NCBI GenBank assembly: GCA_963565915.1
Contig: OY751489.1
Location: forward strand, 4,154,001-4,218,000
Reading direction: 5' to 3'
DNA from: Entoloma clypeatum
Taxonomy: Eukaryota; Basidiomycota; Agaricomycetes; Agaricales; Entolomataceae
DNA length: 64,000 nucleotides
In this document: positions 43,407 to 53,629 of the stretch, in pieces
Numbering within the stretch: position 1 is the first letter of the stretch
How the letters are laid out: every line of letters starts with the position of its first letter
The notes under the pieces: model-generated
Told to the model about the DNA's origin: nothing
Databases searched by the model: none
The model's input: only the letters and a program-made list of their open reading frames with translations
Program-made: the position numbers and the translations under genes

Positions 43407-45026
43407 CAGTGCCTCACAAAACTGATTCCATGTTTGCTACTTTGTGAATACCTTCAAAATAACTTTGCAAATAATGCCAATCAAAAGAAGGTATTGGTAC
43501 CTGGTTAAAAGCCCTGCTTCAGGACTCTCGGAATCTGCAATAATTATGTAATTCCCATAACAAATGATCAATATATGATCAAATTACTCCAGGGACTCAT
43601 TGAATCAGTTTTGTGAGTATGTACAATAAATACAGTATTTTATACTTTAGTACTTGATATTACCCCCCTTAGCTTTGATTACTGCCTCTACCCTTCTTGG
43701 CATACTTTCTATCAGGTTTTGACACACTTCTGGCTCTATATTATTCCACACCTCTGCTGCTCTGTCCCAAATCTCCCAGACTCCCTTGGGTGGTGTTGGA
43801 TATTCATTCAACTTCCTTTTAATATGAACCCAGAGGTGTTCAATAGGATTGAGGTCTGGGGACTGTGCAGGCCAATCCAGCAGAGCAATATTCTCGCTGT
43901 CCATCCTTTTTTTGGCCTTCTTGGAGGTGTGCTTGGGGTCATTGTCCTGCTGAAAAATGATCTCCTCTTCAGAGATTCCACTCTCCTCCATGCTGGGCAG
44001 CAAATTGTCCTCCAAAATGGACACATACTGATCAGCATCCATCCTCCCCTCAACCTCTGCAAGTCTCCCCACACCTTCCCAACCCATACAACCCCAAACC
44101 ATAATATTTCCTCCCCCAAACTTGACTGTGCCCTGAACCTCTCTTTCAATAAGCCCCTCACCCTTCTTTTTCCAGACCCATTCCTTGCCATCTGACCCAA
44201 ACCTGTTGATTTTGGTCTCATCTGACCAAATGACCCTCTTCCAGTCCTCCACTGTCCATTCCCTGTGCTTCATAGCAAATGCCAACCGCCTCTTCCAATG
44301 TATGGCCTTTAAGAAAGGTCTTTTCTTCTTTGTTACAGCCTTTGAATTCATGTTTTCTGAGAACCCTTCTCACAGTTTCTGGGGAGACAGAATTGGAGAT
44401 GACAGTGTTGATGTGTTTGGTAGCCTGCACAGCATTGGAGGCTCTCCCTGAGGCGATTTGTGAAAGTATGTTTCATGTGTTGGTGGGAGAAAGCTTGGAT
44501 GGACAACCACCAGAAGAGAGATTGCGATGAGGAAGAAGATTCTGAAGCACTCTGGAGACAGTTGGTTGGCTGACACCCAGGTTAGAGGCAATATGACGAG
44601 TGGAGTGACCATTGGAGGCCAGAGAAAGAATGTTTTCCTTGTGGGAAGAGGAGATAGGGCGCATGATTAATGATGGAGGCTGTTGAGGTTGGATTCTTCT
44701 TATACAACTTTCCTTGACAACCCATCAGGGTTCTATTCAAGTTCCATCAGTAAGTCATGACAACTGGTTACCATACAACCAGTGAAGCATTTGATTCTGA
44801 TAATTGCCATAGGTACTCACAAAACTGATTCAATGAGTTGCTGATTTAATTTAATCATATCTCCATGGATTCTGGTCTAAATCATATGATTCCTTTATAT
44901 TCTGAAAGCCCTGAAGTAGGGCTTTCAATTATATACCAAAGATTTAATTCAATTGGTATTCTTTGCAGAGTTATCTTAAAGATATTCAAAAAGCAACAAA
45001 CATTGAATCAGTTTTGTGAGGCACTG
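43407..45026 (-). mobile_element. Tc1-like transposon (Tc1-5), right arm of palindrome B
   Basis: 1620 bp, TA flanks, CAGTGCCTC/GAGGCACTG ends, with the same 1-nt and 6-nt insertions as Tc1-4. Confidence 0.93.
43647..44664 (-). pseudogene. Tc1-like transposase of Tc1-5 (stop and frameshift)
   Basis: Matches the Tc1-4 product residue for residue where compared (HWKRRLAF, KKAKKRMDSEN, GVWEIWDRAAEV), with the same TGA and frameshift. Confidence 0.9.
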
Positions 45027-45916
45027 TACATGTAATATATACATACTACTGAACCTTTGGACATGACCCTATTGAGACCATTCAAATAAAATTCAAGGAC
45101 TTAATAAGGTCAATCAATATAAGTAAAATAGGTCGAAATTTTGACCAAAAATTTTAATTTCAGCTTTGGATTCTCCACATTCGGGGGATCTCATCACACA
45201 TTTGTTTTTCAAATTTGGTTCATTCCTTGGGGAGATATAACACTTTCACTGAAATCTGCACATTTCATTATTTCTATCTTATCTAGACATCTATAAATGA
45301 TACAAAGTGCTTCAGAAGGTGAATACATATCTATTGATGAGTTCTATCACCTCCAACTATTATTAGATCTTGAGCAAGGCACTGCACATGCCTGCGCGAT
45401 GCATTTTGCACATTGTTTACTATTATTTGGTGTAGAGCACGGCACCCCTATAACACAAAATCTGTGGCATTATTCCATGAAATAAATACATATTTACTGA
45501 CATATGATAATCTACTACATAATTGACATAGTCTGAGGTGGTTTGTGGGGGGGGCTTTGGCTTGGAAAGATGGCGCCCAGAAGGTCATGTGACTCAGTCA
45601 TGTAATCTTGGGCACGTGAGAGTGACTGGTGCTCATTTGGCACACGAAAGAAACATGTAGGCCCAAATGAGCGAGGAAAGGAAGCCAAAGCCCAGAGCGC
45701 CAGGGAGCCAGATGCAAACATACTGGATGTCCAAATCTGGAAACCCAAGAGGAGCCCGAGCTCACAACCCAGATTTGGACACATGGGAGAAAACTGGCAC
45801 CCAACGGAGCGAGAGTTAAGCAAACCACATATATTCTATGGACAAATGGATAAATACTGCAATGGAAATAAAGGTCAGTCCAAGGAAAGAACATTGGCAA
45901 TGTAATTAGAAGGAAT

Positions 45917-47148
45917 ATTGTGGCAAACATGGAAGTCCTCGAACAAAGTGACCAGTTCATCGATATGTGCCTTCTTGTATGCCTGAGAGGTTGAGAGAGG
46001 AATGATCTCTTCCATCCGCCACCAATACAAAAGAAAGGCCAAGGAAGTCTAGCTGCCAGTGGCAGCAACTACATCAGGGTCGACACCCACAAGCAAGAGT
46101 TCAACAGCGCCACCAATGCAGAAGCTGTGGCCCAGCACATGTTTGAGATTTGTGGATTTCCAAATGGAGTCACAGAATTTGAGGAAGAGGGACTTCACCA
46201 TATCCATCCATACACCCGACACTGAGCGATATGCAAAGAAAGACATGTTTGGGGGGCAGTTCTTATTGATGATACTGCGATGTGCAAAGAGTGCACAGAC
46301 TGGGCAGATGGGCCCATCATGGGCAGTGAGGATTACAACAGCACCCTCTTCATGTGTAGTCTTTGTCCAAGGTATGCGAAAGCTCGCTGATCAGGTGCCA
46401 CCGGCTGCGGTAGCATACCTGACTGGCGCTGAGGCAAGTACGTGGTATTTCAGGTCACAGGCCTTGGTGGAAGGGATGGTAGTTTTGCCGAGGCGTCTGC
46501 AACCAAAGAAGGAAGCCAGAGCGACAGCCCAGACTGCAGCATGGAAGGAGATTGAGGGGTGCCGTCCTGTTTGGCCACAGTGCGGCACATTGCCACCCAG
46601 TTATCGTCACCATACTATGGAGCATGGTTGACTGTGTGCCAAGCATGAATGCCAGCAAGCCACACCTTGACAGTATTGCCAGAGCACTTACCACAGTGTT
46701 CGCTGATGAAAGCACAGAGGAGGGGCCAGGAGGTGGGAATACAATGGGCCTCAGGAATGCTCCACCTGTCACAGAACTGTGTGAAGCACAGGATGCCTGC
46801 TCCATAGGTTCCCTTTGTATTGGAACCATAATAGGAACAGACCGATATGTGGACAGCCCGCAGAAGCTCTGGGTGGAGTTGCTTCTCAAGCTCTTCGTCA
46901 GTCTGTAGGCTGTAAGGAGTTCGCCATGTAAAAAGCCTGTTGGCTGCACCAGATGCAGGGCGTAGCGAACTTTCAGCTATGTTTGCATCATGTCTGGGGC
47001 GTCGAGAGTGGGTGGGAGATGAGGTTGTTGTGGGTGAAGGGAGAGATCCAGATGGTGGGTCACAATGGGAAGGGGCAAGGGATGGTGGAGTGGAAAGGGA
47101 CAGGGCGAGATCTCTGGGTAAAGGAGGGGGCTGGAGGGGCTGAAGCAA
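45917..47148 (-). pseudogene. Tyrosine recombinase of YR retroelement (copy B)
   Basis: Same domains as copy A and the same HSFCIGG replacement (codon at 46120-46118 on the minus strand). An additional stop follows VAATGS, before the Tyr-containing end. Confidence 0.8.
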
Positions 47149-47627
47149 CCTGAGGTGAACAAGATTTACTTATTGAGCAAAGATGCGATACAGAAGATGC
47201 ACAGTCAGAGAGGATAACAGATTAAGGGAGAGTTCAAGTGTGAGAGAAGTATAGTTAACGAGTATAGGTAGAAATTAAGGATAAAAAGTATGGGTAAAAA
47301 GGATAATGGAGCAAGCTCTGTAAAGAGTAAGAAGTAAGGATAGCAGGCATCAAGGGAGGGTGAGGCAAGTATAAGGGAGCAGGACATACAATCTGCGCAA
47401 TGGGAAGGGCCATATCGATACAGATTGGAAAGTTGTTTTTCTTGATGAAGGAGTTGACTGAAGGAAATTTGCTGGATGCTTTTGAAAGGTTGCGACAGAC
47501 ACGGATCTTGTCCAGGGTGCTGGGCCCTTGAGGCTGAGAAGAGACGACAAAAGGAGAAGTGATAAAAGGGCCGCGCAGTATGTTTTCCACCTCCCACTGC
47601 GAAAAGGGGCCCGACATCCTGCTGGAG

Positions 47628-47632
47628 GTGGT
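47628..47632. repeat. 5-bp target duplication of chromovirus (left), gtggt
   Basis: gtggt before the left LTR recurs at 53625-53629. Confidence 0.93.
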
Positions 47633-48066
47633 TGTAAGGGCGACCTTACGATCCAAGACTCAAACTCAGATACTTGCAAGGGAGATCCGAAGTTTAGATT
47701 GAGCAGTCTAATAAGTAATACAACACATACCTTGCAAGGGAGATCCGAAGAGAAAGTTCTAAGGATTCCCCTGCAAGCTAGCTGCGATAAATAGTAAAAT
47801 GAGATATGAAATAAGAGATAAAACGAGACACATGAATGATGAGCAATGATCGGGAGTAGCGATGAAGGATGAATGGAAACAAGATGAATGATAGTACCTG
47901 CGATCCGACGTGCGGAGTAGCGGATGGGGGCGGAGTCGTCAGATGCGGAGAGGCGGATAAGATGTCGGAGACAGCGGATACGATCGGAGGACGTCGGAGA
48001 TGGTGGAATAGAAAGGAAAGGAGGAAAGTAAAGGAAAAGTGAAAAGTGAAAGTGGTTGCCCTTACA
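47633..48066 (-). repeat. chromovirus 3' LTR (434 bp)
   Basis: Starts TGTAAGGGCG, ends CCCTTACA on the + strand. It contains an internal direct repeat of cttgcaagggagatccgaag. Confidence 0.96.
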
Positions 48067-48077
48067 TCACCCCCCCT

Positions 48078-51000
48078 TCAAGGCACGGCGTCTCGACGTG
48101 TCAGGCGAAACGAGTCGAATATCGCAGCGGAGATCCGACGCGGAGCTCCCGGATGACGTCGGTAGAAGTCGCGGACTAGGCGCGGAGCGTGGACATTGTC
48201 TTCTGCTTCCCAGGAATTCTCTTCGTAGCCATATCCCTTCCATTTGACCAAGAATTGAAGCTTGCCTCGATGCAGTCGGCTGTCCAAGAGGTTTTCAACA
48301 TCATACTCCAATTCTTCTCCCACTACCGTCGGAGGCGGAGGAGAGCGGACTTGGCGTCGGAAAGGGTCGTCGGGAACTAGTGAAAGTTTGACGACGTGGA
48401 ATACTGGGTGAATGCGGGACATGGAAGGGGGAAGGCGAAGTTCGTAGGCATGTGTTCCGACAGGTCGGACCGCTGGGAAAGGGCCTACGTACCGATGTGC
48501 AAGTTTTTTTGTGGGTCGGGTGGTTTTGAGGTCCGATGAGTCTAAAAAGACCTTGTCCCCCGGGCGGAATGTCGGAGTGGTGCTCCGATGCTGGTTGTAG
48601 TATCGCGCCATGTCGTCCTTTGCCTTTGTTAGTGCTGCGCGAGCCTCTTCCAGAGCGGACTTCATCCGCTTGCTGAAATCCGCTACCGCCTCGATTTCCG
48701 TCCGCTTCTCGCGAGGTTCGAATCCCATGCGCGGATGGCGGCCGGTGTCAATGTAGAACGGAGTTTGACGTGTCGATGCGTGAACATGGTTGTTGTATGC
48801 AAATTCAGCCATCGGAAGCCATTCGTCCCAATCATCTTGACGTTCATTGACGAATAGGCGAAGATATTGTTCCAATCCTTGATTGACCCGCTCCGTCTGT
48901 CCGTCCGACTGCGGATGGTAGGCTGTCGAGGCAGCAATCTTAATGCCAAGTAGCCTATATAGTTCGCGCGTGAACTTGGCGACAAACTGTGGTCCGCGGT
49001 CGGAGACAATGGCCTCCGGTAGTCCGTGGAGTTTCCAGACGTTTTGAATATAGGAGCGTGCAGTCCCGAGTGCGGAGATGTCGGAGTGCGTCGGGATGAA
49101 GTGTCCCCGCTTCCCTACTGAGTCCACTACCACCATGATAGCGTCGTAGCCGTGGGCTTCTGGTAGTTCAGTAATGAAGTCAACACTGGTTACTTGCCAC
49201 CGCTCCGTGGGGACCGGTAGTGGATTGAGCTCTCCGGAGGGCGGAGTGCGTCGGACCTTGGTGCGGAGGCATGAGTCGCATGTCTTGCAATATTGACCTA
49301 TTAAACGAGACATGTGTGGCCACCAGTAATTGCGCGACACCAGTTCCAAGGTTTTCCACCGTCCCGGATGTCCGGCCACCGGAGTGTCGTGGTGTTGTGT
49401 GAGGATCCGATGACGCAGTTGGGGATTATTAGGAACATAGATACGATCCCTGAAGTAGAGCAAACCTTCCGCTTGCCTCCACTCCGCACTTCGGACGGAC
49501 CCCGCTCCGACGGTCGGAAGGGATCTGACGACCTCCGCCACACTATCCTCCAGTAGCCCCTCTCGGATTCCCTGTCGGACCTGGCAGAGGACGTCGCGTT
49601 CTTCCCCTTGAACAGTTACCCCACGCATTGCTCGCACTGCAAACAATTCTGGTCGAAGAAGGATGATGTTTTCGTTGTCCCGCGATCCGTCTCCGTGGTC
49701 CGCTCGTCGGGACAAAGCGTCGGACTTGCCCATTGACTTTCCAGGTCGATGGTGCATTTTAAAATCGAAACGAGCGAGGTATAAGGACCATCTAGCTTGT
49801 CGTCGATTTAGTTTTTGAGCTGTCATGAAGTACTCAAGATTTTTGTGGTCCGTCCAAATCTCCACTGTCTTCTCCGCTCCTTCAAGGAAGTGCCTCCACT
49901 CCTCTAATGCGCGGACCACTGCCAACATCTCCTTGTCATAGATCTCGTAGTTGCGTTCCACCGGACTGAGGCTTTTGGAATAGAATGCGACAGGGTGCCA
50001 CTTACCGTCCTCTGTTGGTTGGGACAGTACTGCTCCGGTTGCAAAGTCCGAGCTATCCGCTTCTACCCGCCACTCCTTTCGATGATCAGCTAAGACCAGG
50101 ATCGGAGCGGATGTAATCCTCCGCTTCAACTCCGCAAATGCGGACACTTCTCCTTCCTTCCAAGACCAGAGGTGCCCCTTCTTCGTGAGCTCGAAAAGAG
50201 GGCGCGCGATGTCCGAAAACCCTTCAATAAAACGGCGATAGAAGTTAGTGAACCCCAGAAAGGACTGTACTTCTCGGACGTTTGTCGGAGCAGGCCACTC
50301 CGCGACCCCCGCTACTTTCACCGGATCCATCTCTACGCGTCCTTGTTCAATAATAAGGCCTAAGTATTCAATGCGCGTTTGCTCAAACTCGCATTTCTCT
50401 GGTTTTAGATAGAGTTTGTGTTCGCGAAGTCGTTCCAGTACAATCCGTGTGACCCTCCGATGTTCCGCAAGGGTCTCCGTGAAGATGAGTATATCGTCAA
50501 GGTAAACACAAACTACACCTTCAGTGATAAGGTCCTGAAAGATCTCGTTCATCATAGTCTGGAATGTGGATGGACTATTAGTGAGGCCGAAGAACATCAC
50601 CAATGGTTCATAGAGTCCGCGATTGGTCCGAAAAGCGGCCTTCCACTCGTCTCCGGGCTTTATCCGTACATTGTTGTAACCCCAGCGGATGTCGAGTTTG
50701 GTGAAGTATTGAGCGCGTTGAAGTTTATTGATCAGTTCGGATATGAGCGGAAGCGGATACTTGTTTTTGATAGTTTTGGAATTGAGTGACCGGTAGTCTT
50801 GTACAAGACGAAGGGAGCCATCCTTTTTCTTGATATAGAACACCGGAGATGCCATCGGAGACTTGGAAGGGCGGATCCGACCAGTTGCAAGGTTTTCCTC
50901 CAAAAACGCGTCGAGTTCTTTCTGTTCGTTCGGGGCGAGCGGATATACCTTACAACCTGCCGGAGAGGCGTCCGGAACAAGTTCAATGGCGTGGTCCCAC

Positions 51001-52148
51001 GTCCGCTCTTCCGGTAAGGTGTCGAAAGAGGTCTTTGAGAATACGTCTTCGAAATCAAACAAGTGGTCTGGTACGGAATCGCGGAAAGATTTGGGTTTCT
51101 GGTTACTGAGGAAGGCCTCCGATAGACGTTGCGAGATATTGGATGAAGCGCGGATGAACTCCGCCTCCGCAGGTACTGTTCCGACAAAAAGGCGGTCTCC
51201 CTCCTCAAACTCATCCTCTTCCTCATCGTCTTCCGCTAACTCCTCCGTTTCTTCTCCTTCTGTGACATCCTCCACCCATGGGCCGCGTGGAGCCTCCTCC
51301 TCTAGACCGGACGTCGGAGTGGAACCCATCCGACAGGCTCGGATGCGGACTTGTTCGAACTTCCGCTCCTTCCGCTCTTGGGCTGCCTCCTGTTGGCATG
51401 TCCGACATCGTGCAGGACACCGGCTCATCTTCACTTCCCCTGAAGTCCAATCTACCTCGGGGTTGTGTTCTTTGAGCCAAGTGAAGCCTAACACGATTTC
51501 TTGTTTTCCCAAACTTGTGACTGCAAGCTGGGTCCGTTCCGAGTGATCCCGATAGCGGAGCACTACGTCCAACACCTCCGTTATTGCTCCGGCCTCATTC
51601 GGAGTTCCGTCGATGTTGTATACCGGAATTGCGCGTTGTAGTTTTCGAGTAGAGAGTCGGTGTTTCTCGACCAGAGTACGTTCAATAAACGATCCTGTTG
51701 CCCCACTGTCGAGTAAGGCCTTTTGTGATAGTATGTCTTTAGTGTCGGTAGTTTCGAGAACTATGTCTAGTTTGAGGGAATTGTCGGAGCGAGCGGCTGC
51801 GGCGAGAACATATTGTTTTGGAAGCCGCCGCTCCCACTTAGAGAAGCGGATGCGGATAGGGTTTGCGGAGTTGGGTGCGACTATAGGATCGTTTGCAGGC
51901 TTAGAGATGGAGGGTATAGGATCATATTGTTCCATAAATAAGGCAGCATAACGATTTTTAGTAGACAACGAGGGCGCACTGTTCACTCGTTGTGAGGAGG
52001 AAAATCCTCCTGTCCTCCCTCCGACTCCGCAGACTCCGTGGGCGGAACGGAGTTGCCTTCCGCCGCGTCCTTGACCACGAGTTGTTCCATGATAAACTCG
52101 TCTTGTTCCTCCATCGTCATGAATCGGACGTCGAAGCGAAGGGGGCAT
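48078..52148 (-). CDS. pol: chromovirus Pol polyprotein: protease, RT, RNase H, integrase, chromodomain
   Basis: 1356 codons without interruption. In order: aspartic protease LLDSGATGSF (about 145-154), an acidic linker (298-318), RT with LDIRWGYNN (Asp 486) and VYLDDILIF (549-552), RNase H starting VEADSSDFATGAVL (about 695), integrase zinc region (H927, C954, C957) and core with Asp 990, Asp 1050 and Glu 1086 (35 residues apart). It ends with a chromodomain including LVKWKGYGYEENSWE (about 1285). It copies the element RNA and inserts the cDNA; chromodomains steer such integrases to chromatin. It is in the -1 frame relative to gag and overlaps it by 166 nt, so it is probably made as a Gag-Pol fusion by frameshifting. 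The listed ATG may not be used. Confidence 0.96.
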   Translation of the reverse strand: MPPSLRRPIHDDGGTRRVYHGTTRGQGRGGRQLRSAHGVCGVGGRTGGFSSSQRVNSAPSLSTKNRYAALFMEQYDPIPSISKPANDPIVAPNSANPIRIRFSKWERRLPKQYVLAAAARSDNSLKLDIVLETTDTKDILSQKALLDSGATGSFIERTLVEKHRLSTRKLQRAIPVYNIDGTPNEAGAITEVLDVVLRYRDHSERTQLAVTSLGKQEIVLGFTWLKEHNPEVDWTSGEVKMSRCPARCRTCQQEAAQERKERKFEQVRIRACRMGSTPTSGLEEEAPRGPWVEDVTEGEETEELAEDDEEEDEFEEGDRLFVGTVPAEAEFIRASSNISQRLSEAFLSNQKPKSFRDSVPDHLFDFEDVFSKTSFDTLPEERTWDHAIELVPDASPAGCKVYPLAPNEQKELDAFLEENLATGRIRPSKSPMASPVFYIKKKDGSLRLVQDYRSLNSKTIKNKYPLPLISELINKLQRAQYFTKLDIRWGYNNVRIKPGDEWKAAFRTNRGLYEPLVMFFGLTNSPSTFQTMMNEIFQDLITEGVVCVYLDDILIFTETLAEHRRVTRIVLERLREHKLYLKPEKCEFEQTRIEYLGLIIEQGRVEMDPVKVAGVAEWPAPTNVREVQSFLGFTNFYRRFIEGFSDIARPLFELTKKGHLWSWKEGEVSAFAELKRRITSAPILVLADHRKEWRVEADSSDFATGAVLSQPTEDGKWHPVAFYSKSLSPVERNYEIYDKEMLAVVRALEEWRHFLEGAEKTVEIWTDHKNLEYFMTAQKLNRRQARWSLYLARFDFKMHHRPGKSMGKSDALSRRADHGDGSRDNENIILLRPELFAVRAMRGVTVQGEERDVLCQVRQGIREGLLEDSVAEVVRSLPTVGAGSVRSAEWRQAEGLLYFRDRIYVPNNPQLRHRILTQHHDTPVAGHPGRWKTLELVSRNYWWPHMSRLIGQYCKTCDSCLRTKVRRTPPSGELNPLPVPTERWQVTSVDFITELPEAHGYDAIMVVVDSVGKRGHFIPTHSDISALGTARSYIQNVWKLHGLPEAIVSDRGPQFVAKFTRELYRLLGIKIAASTAYHPQSDGQTERVNQGLEQYLRLFVNERQDDWDEWLPMAEFAYNNHVHASTRQTPFYIDTGRHPRMGFEPREKRTEIEAVADFSKRMKSALEEARAALTKAKDDMARYYNQHRSTTPTFRPGDKVFLDSSDLKTTRPTKKLAHRYVGPFPAVRPVGTHAYELRLPPSMSRIHPVFHVVKLSLVPDDPFRRQVRSPPPPTVVGEELEYDVENLLDSRLHRGKLQFLVKWKGYGYEENSWEAEDNVHAPRLVRDFYRRHPGAPRRISAAIFDSFRLTRRDAVP

Positions 52149-53029
52149 TCACGACTGAAGTGACCCGTTTTGTTACATCTGAAGCATGCATTGGCATTCT
52201 TGCCTTTGACGCATGAAGTATCAATGTCCATTGCATTAGGGTCCCTTGTCGGCGGAGCGGTTGCGGATGCGAGCGGAGCTGGACGCGGAGTGAATGGAAT
52301 GTAGGGGCGAGGGAATACTGAGGTGCCAGGTACTCTTGGTCCGACGACGTTGCGGAAGGCAGATGTGCGGGTCGGAGCAGTGGCTTTGAAGGCTTTGTTG
52401 GCAATTCTATTGTCGTCGTTGACTCGTGCTGCAGAGTACCACTCATCGGGGTTGTCGTCCGCAGGCCGTCCGTGGGTCAGGGTGGCGATCTCGTTCTGAA
52501 TGTCGGAACGGAGACCATGGCGGAATTTGAGTACTATATTGGTATCCTCCTGATAGCCTGCTTTGTCAATGTAGTCTTTGAACTCGTCAATATAGGTCTC
52601 GACATCCCGTTGACCTTGATAATAGGATTCTCCTTCGAGGATCAGTCTCGCGTCCTGTTCCTCTGCTGCGCGTCCACTCTTCATGAAAGATAAGGCCCAA
52701 TAAATTTTAGCGTGGTCGTCTGCGAACTGTTCCGGAGCCAGCCCCATAAACAATTCACAGGAGTTTAGAAAGGTCCAGCCATTTGCGCGCGATCCGTCGA
52801 AGTCTGACGGATTGGCGGGTTTTGCTCGACGCACGCCCGGATTGGCCGGAGCGAGCGGAGCGGGTGGAGGTGCGGGTGCGGGAGCAGGTGGGATAGGTGG
52901 CGGAGCTGGGGCAGGAATTGCGTTGAAGGCGAGGAGGAGTTGGTCAAGTTGAGTCGAGATATCAGCGAGAGTTTGACGTTGTTCCTGGAACTCGTGCTCG
53001 AGCTGTTCAAGGCGATTGGGGTCGTCCAT
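51983..53029 (-). CDS. gag: chromovirus Gag
   Basis: 348 residues. The N-terminus is a coiled-coil-like helix (LEQLEHEFQEQRQTLADIS), followed by a Pro/Ala-rich stretch (about 40-66), the Gag domain with FMGLAPEQFADDHAKIYWA, the motif RDPNAMDID and a classic CCHC knuckle CFRCNKTGHFSREC near residue 282. The C-terminal tail is acidic. It forms the particle and binds RNA. The ATG is the first in the transcript, 160 nt after the LTR. The same DPNAMDID motif is in the older gypsy Gag, linking the two families. Confidence 0.94.
   Translation of the reverse strand: MDDPNRLEQLEHEFQEQRQTLADISTQLDQLLLAFNAIPAPAPPPIPPAPAPAPPPAPLAPANPGVRRAKPANPSDFDGSRANGWTFLNSCELFMGLAPEQFADDHAKIYWALSFMKSGRAAEEQDARLILEGESYYQGQRDVETYIDEFKDYIDKAGYQEDTNIVLKFRHGLRSDIQNEIATLTHGRPADDNPDEWYSAARVNDDNRIANKAFKATAPTRTSAFRNVVGPRVPGTSVFPRPYIPFTPRPAPLASATAPPTRDPNAMDIDTSCVKGKNANACFRCNKTGHFSRECPLRFDVRFMTMEEQDEFIMEQLVVKDAAEGNSVPPTESAESEGGQEDFPPHNE
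51995..52011 (-). other. Perfect short hairpin at the gag/pol overlap
   Basis: AGGAGGAAAATCCTCCT has a 7-bp stem and an AAA loop (TTT in the element RNA), about 10 nt before the gag stop (51985-51983) and inside the overlap with pol. No canonical slippery heptamer was recognised next to it. Confidence 0.4.
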
Positions 53030-53175
53030 TACTATGCGCGGAGCAGAATCACCGGTTACGGAGAGGTAATTAGAAGAACTGGAAGGGGTGTGAGATGTAT
53101 CGGAGTCGGACGCGGACGAAGCTACTCCGAAGCGCGGAATCGTGACAACGATGCAGTCGGACCCGGTCCAATTAG

Positions 53176-53190
53176 ATGAGAACTTTCTAC
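53176..53190 (-). other. chromovirus primer binding site, complementary to its own LTR
   Basis: Directly after the 5' LTR the element RNA reads GTAGAAAGTTCT. Its core AGAAAGTTCT is complementary to AGAACTTTCT at the predicted RNA start (53318-53309). There is no TGG as in tRNA priming. Confidence 0.6.
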
Positions 53191-53624
53191 TGTAAGGGCG
53201 ACCTTACGATCCAAGACTCAAACTCAGATACTTGCAAGGGAGATCCGAAGTTTAGATTGAGCAGTCTAATAAGTAATACAACACATACCTTGCAAGGGAG
53301 ATCCGAAGAGAAAGTTCTAAGGATTCCCCTGCAAGCTAGCTGCGATAAATAGTAAAATGAGATATGAAATAAGAGATAAAACGAGACACATGAATGATGA
53401 GCAATGATCGGGAGTAGCGATGAAGGATGAATGGAAACAAGATGAATGATAGTACCTGCGATCCGACGTGCGGAGTAGCGGATGGGGGCGGAGTCGTCAG
53501 ATGCGGAGAGGCGGATAAGATGTCGGAGACAGCGGATACGATCGGAGGACGTCGGAGATGGTGGAATAGAAAGGAAAGGAGGAAAGTAAAGGAAAAGTGA
53601 AAAGTGAAAGTGGTTGCCCTTACA
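53191..53624 (-). repeat. chromovirus 5' LTR (434 bp)
   Basis: Matches the 3' LTR throughout by eye. The upstream part (U3) contains ten CGGA/TCCG words within 53461-53560. Confidence 0.96.
53309..53350 (-). promoter_or_regulatory. chromovirus core promoter: TATA-like box and predicted start
   Basis: TATTTATC (around 53351-53344 on the minus strand) lies about 33 nt before AGAACTTTCT (53318-53309), which is preceded by TCCTT. The arrangement copies that of the older gypsy LTR. Confidence 0.5.
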
Positions 53625-53629
53625 GTGGT
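53625..53629. repeat. 5-bp target duplication of chromovirus (right), gtggt
   Basis: Matches 47628-47632. Confidence 0.93.

Larger units (their letters stand above)
43205..45369. repeat. Right arm of palindrome B (2165 bp)
   Basis: Exact-length inverted partner of 34257-36421, with the spacer 36422-43204 between them. Confidence 0.92.
47633..53624 (-). mobile_element. Complete Ty3/gypsy chromovirus (5992 bp), apparently intact
   Basis: Two 434-bp LTRs indistinguishable by eye, a 5-bp target duplication, a polypurine tract next to the left LTR (rc of cacccccccttcaagg), intact gag and pol frames and all catalytic residues. It inserted into the YR retroelement of copy B only. It is the youngest and most complete element in the window and may be able to transpose. 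Confidence 0.96.

Noticed and set aside
47741..47790. A CRISPR-like or short tandem array in the chromovirus LTR (two cttgcaagggagatccgaag words)
   Set aside because: Only two copies, both inside the LTR, and the genome is eukaryotic.
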